A stretch of 64,000 nt of DNA from Candidatus Poribacteria bacterium (GTDB lineage Bacteria; Poribacteria; WGA-4E; PCPOR2b). Positions 62,735 to 64,000 of this stretch are shown here, piece by piece (position 1 is the stretch's first letter; the number at the start of each line of letters is the position of its first letter). The notes below the pieces were generated by a model. That model was not told where the DNA came from and made no database searches. It was given only the letters and a program-made list of their open reading frames with translations. Made by a program: the position numbers and the translations under genes. The stretch is taken from NCBI GenBank assembly GCA_022826645.1, contig JAJDUM010000117.1, positions 22,960 through 86,959 on the forward strand, given 5' to 3'.

Positions 62735-63490
62735 TTACGCTAACCCATAGATCCGAGCCAAATTATCTCCAAAAATGAGTGACTCGGCGTCGTCTCCCAG
62801 TTCAAGACGACGAAGGGCGTTTATCACTTGGATCGGACGGTATTCTGGCATATTGGATCCGAAAACAATCTGCTCAGGTCCTAACGCATCGACCGCTTTC
62901 TTCACCTCGGTAGGAACGACCTGGTCCGGATCGGTTCCCCACCGACGATGAAAGCGCAGAATAGTTGTGCCTAAAGAGATGTTTTTATTCGCTTTCGCAG
63001 CTTCAATTCCAGCGTCAAGATCATCAGGAAATCCCATATGATCCATGATGACGGGGGTTTCAGGAATCCAGCTTGCCACGTTTCCGATGCGTGTAGGATG
63101 GCAATTTTCGGGTCCTGAATGGATTGAAACAATCAGCCCATTATCCCGTGCTGCCTCAACGACCGGTTTGACCATTTCATCATCAACATTGTACTTGTGA
63201 ACTGCTGGCATCAATTTGATGCCTTTCATCCCCCACTCGGTTGCTGCTCTTCGGACTTCTCCAACGGGATCATCTTCGGTGGGGTGGACGAGCGCACAGC
63301 CGAGGGCGCGCGGGTTGTTTTTTATCGCCTCACCCAGTTCCTGATTGTTCGGTTCAGGTTGGGTGTTGGGCATGATGACGGCAACGTCCATGTCCGCTTC
63401 ATCCTCAAGGGCTAATAGCTTGTCTAAATCCAATTTCTCGTTCTCATCGCGGAACGAGTCGTTCAAATATGCTTCAAAATCTCCTCGCAT
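62735..63490 (-). CDS. Amidohydrolase-2 family protein with incomplete metal site
   Basis: A 251-residue TIM-barrel protein of the amidohydrolase-related group. The AAGGAG eight bases upstream fixes the start at MRGDFEAYLND. Core blocks are MDVAVIMPNTQPEPNN, GIKLMPAVHKYNVDD, GLIVSIHSGPE (His), PVIMDHMGFPDD (His) and IVFGSNMPEYRP. The family's N-terminal HxH strand is missing, and the usual FGSD.P aspartate is Asn here. It is likely an inactive or reoriented relative, or uses other metals. It precedes gcvT by 40 bases but there is no clear functional link. Confidence 0.8.
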   Translation of the reverse strand: MRGDFEAYLNDSFRDENEKLDLDKLLALEDEADMDVAVIMPNTQPEPNNQELGEAIKNNPRALGCALVHPTEDDPVGEVRRAATEWGMKGIKLMPAVHKYNVDDEMVKPVVEAARDNGLIVSIHSGPENCHPTRIGNVASWIPETPVIMDHMGFPDDLDAGIEAAKANKNISLGTTILRFHRRWGTDPDQVVPTEVKKAVDALGPEQIVFGSNMPEYRPIQVINALRRLELGDDAESLIFGDNLARIYGLA

Positions 63491-63540
63491 GGTATATCTC
63501 CTTTTGAGTGTAACGTGTAAAACATGAAAAACAACTATGT

Positions 63541-64000
63541 CTATGCACTTAACAAATTAATCCAACGTGCTCGGTGGTTAGGCAGTTCTTCACTAATGAA
63601 AGATGTAAATCCAATCACATTGACATCTTTGGAAAATCGGTTATTCTTGATTTCATCGCGCACGACAAGGTAAACGTTTTGCTCGTTAAGTCGCTCGACT
63701 TTGGATCTCGTGATGTCCCTTTCGGCTTCTTCGTAGGTTTCGATTGCAAAGAGATAAACAGTACCTTGCGCGATGCTCAACTCCTCAAAAACCTGCTTGT
63801 ATCGTTCTCGTAACGATCACTTTATAGAACAATGACGGACCTTGCTCAATCATGCCGCCATAGTTGATGACTCGGAAAGTAAAATCGACCTTTCCATTCG
63901 AGATCTGCTGAATTTCAAATTCATCCCCCGAAAACGTGCTGTTTGTGCCATGTGAGTGCTTCAACAGCAGGCAAGTAATCCTTATTTACAACAGACCGGA
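63541..64000 (-). pseudogene. Frame-broken gene at right edge
   Basis: Three overlapping frames on the minus strand tile this segment and each reads like protein: RSVVNKDYLPAVEALTWHK (frame at the edge), then HGTNSTFSGDEFEIQQISN through FYKVIVTR, then RERYKQVFEELSIAQGTVYL down to the stop at 63541. The pieces join near 63805-63820 and near 63950-63965 if one or two bases are dropped. I read this as one gene with two frameshifts, either real decay or sequencing errors, with its start beyond the window. The final 80 residues (YLFAIETYEEAERD, GFTSFISEELPNHR) show no recognised family. Confidence 0.45.

Noticed and set aside
63541..64000. Programmed ribosomal frameshift
   Set aside because: No slippery heptamer or downstream pseudoknot was seen at either switch point; decay or error is simpler.

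Overview
The window is a stretch of a Gram-negative, aerobically respiring, uncultured-type bacterial chromosome of middling GC content. Outer-membrane factor and lipoprotein signals, a Tat-exported Rieske protein, SUMF1-domain paralogues, a Cys-type sulfatase, enolase-superfamily and UxaA-type sugar-acid enzymes, and planctomycete-like multidomain cytochromes c all suggest a Poribacteria-like or related marine heterotroph. The lineage is an inference from gene content, not a measurement. No rRNA, tRNA, CRISPR array or transposase was seen.

Layout. Positions 1-2303 carry two copies of a secreted SUMF1-domain gene with an unrecognised gene between them. From about 2.3 to 21 kb, all on the minus strand, lies a respiratory supercluster. 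In transcription order it holds: a copper-site (cupredoxin) protein, a CydA-like bd-superfamily membrane protein without cydB, two membrane-anchored cytochromes c, a diheme cytochrome c fused to an ethylbenzene-dehydrogenase-type heme b domain, a second cupredoxin, an ABC exporter split by a restriction-modification island, cytochrome aa3 oxidase subunits II and I, a short TolC-like protein, heme A synthase, heme O synthase, a 46-residue membrane protein and oxidase subunit III. From 21.3 to 27 kb come two tandem orphan substrate-binding lipoproteins, a small cytochrome c, a lipoprotein and a dicarboxylate/glutamate symporter. From 27.1 to 32.6 kb there is a b6f-like quinol-oxidising complex: Rieske protein, split cytochrome b with a candidate heme c_i cysteine, and an octaheme cytochrome c. 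An identical 16-bp palindrome (TCACGGATATCCGTGA) lies upstream of both the CydA-like operon and the Rieske operon, suggesting one regulator controls both.

From 33 to 43 kb are catabolic and secreted enzymes: an HpcH/HpaI aldolase, an endonuclease-phosphatase/cyclophilin fusion, a PDZ serine protease, a TMADH/FadH-type flavoenzyme, an enolase-superfamily dehydratase and a double-length UxaA protein. From 43 to 53 kb most genes are on the plus strand: a glycosyltransferase, a radical SAM/SPASM protein, an ECF sigma factor preceded by a 20-bp-phased direct repeat, RecQ, a sulfatase and a DUF2007/zinc-ribbon protein. CysC and a histidine kinase are on the minus strand inside this part. From 53 to 64 kb, again on the minus strand, come a mutarotase-like protein, HAD phosphatase, nucleotidyltransferase, TrkH/TrkA potassium uptake, the glycine cleavage genes gcvT-gcvH-gcvP, an amidohydrolase and a frame-broken gene at the right edge.

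Working model: quinol is oxidised by the b6f-like complex and electrons pass through its octaheme cytochrome to small cytochromes c and cupredoxins. They then go either to the aa3 oxidase, whose heme A is made by the local ctaA/ctaB, or to the CydA-like complex, which lacks the usual quinol-site motif and is surrounded by cytochromes c. The second branch is the least understood part of the window and the best candidate for an undescribed system.
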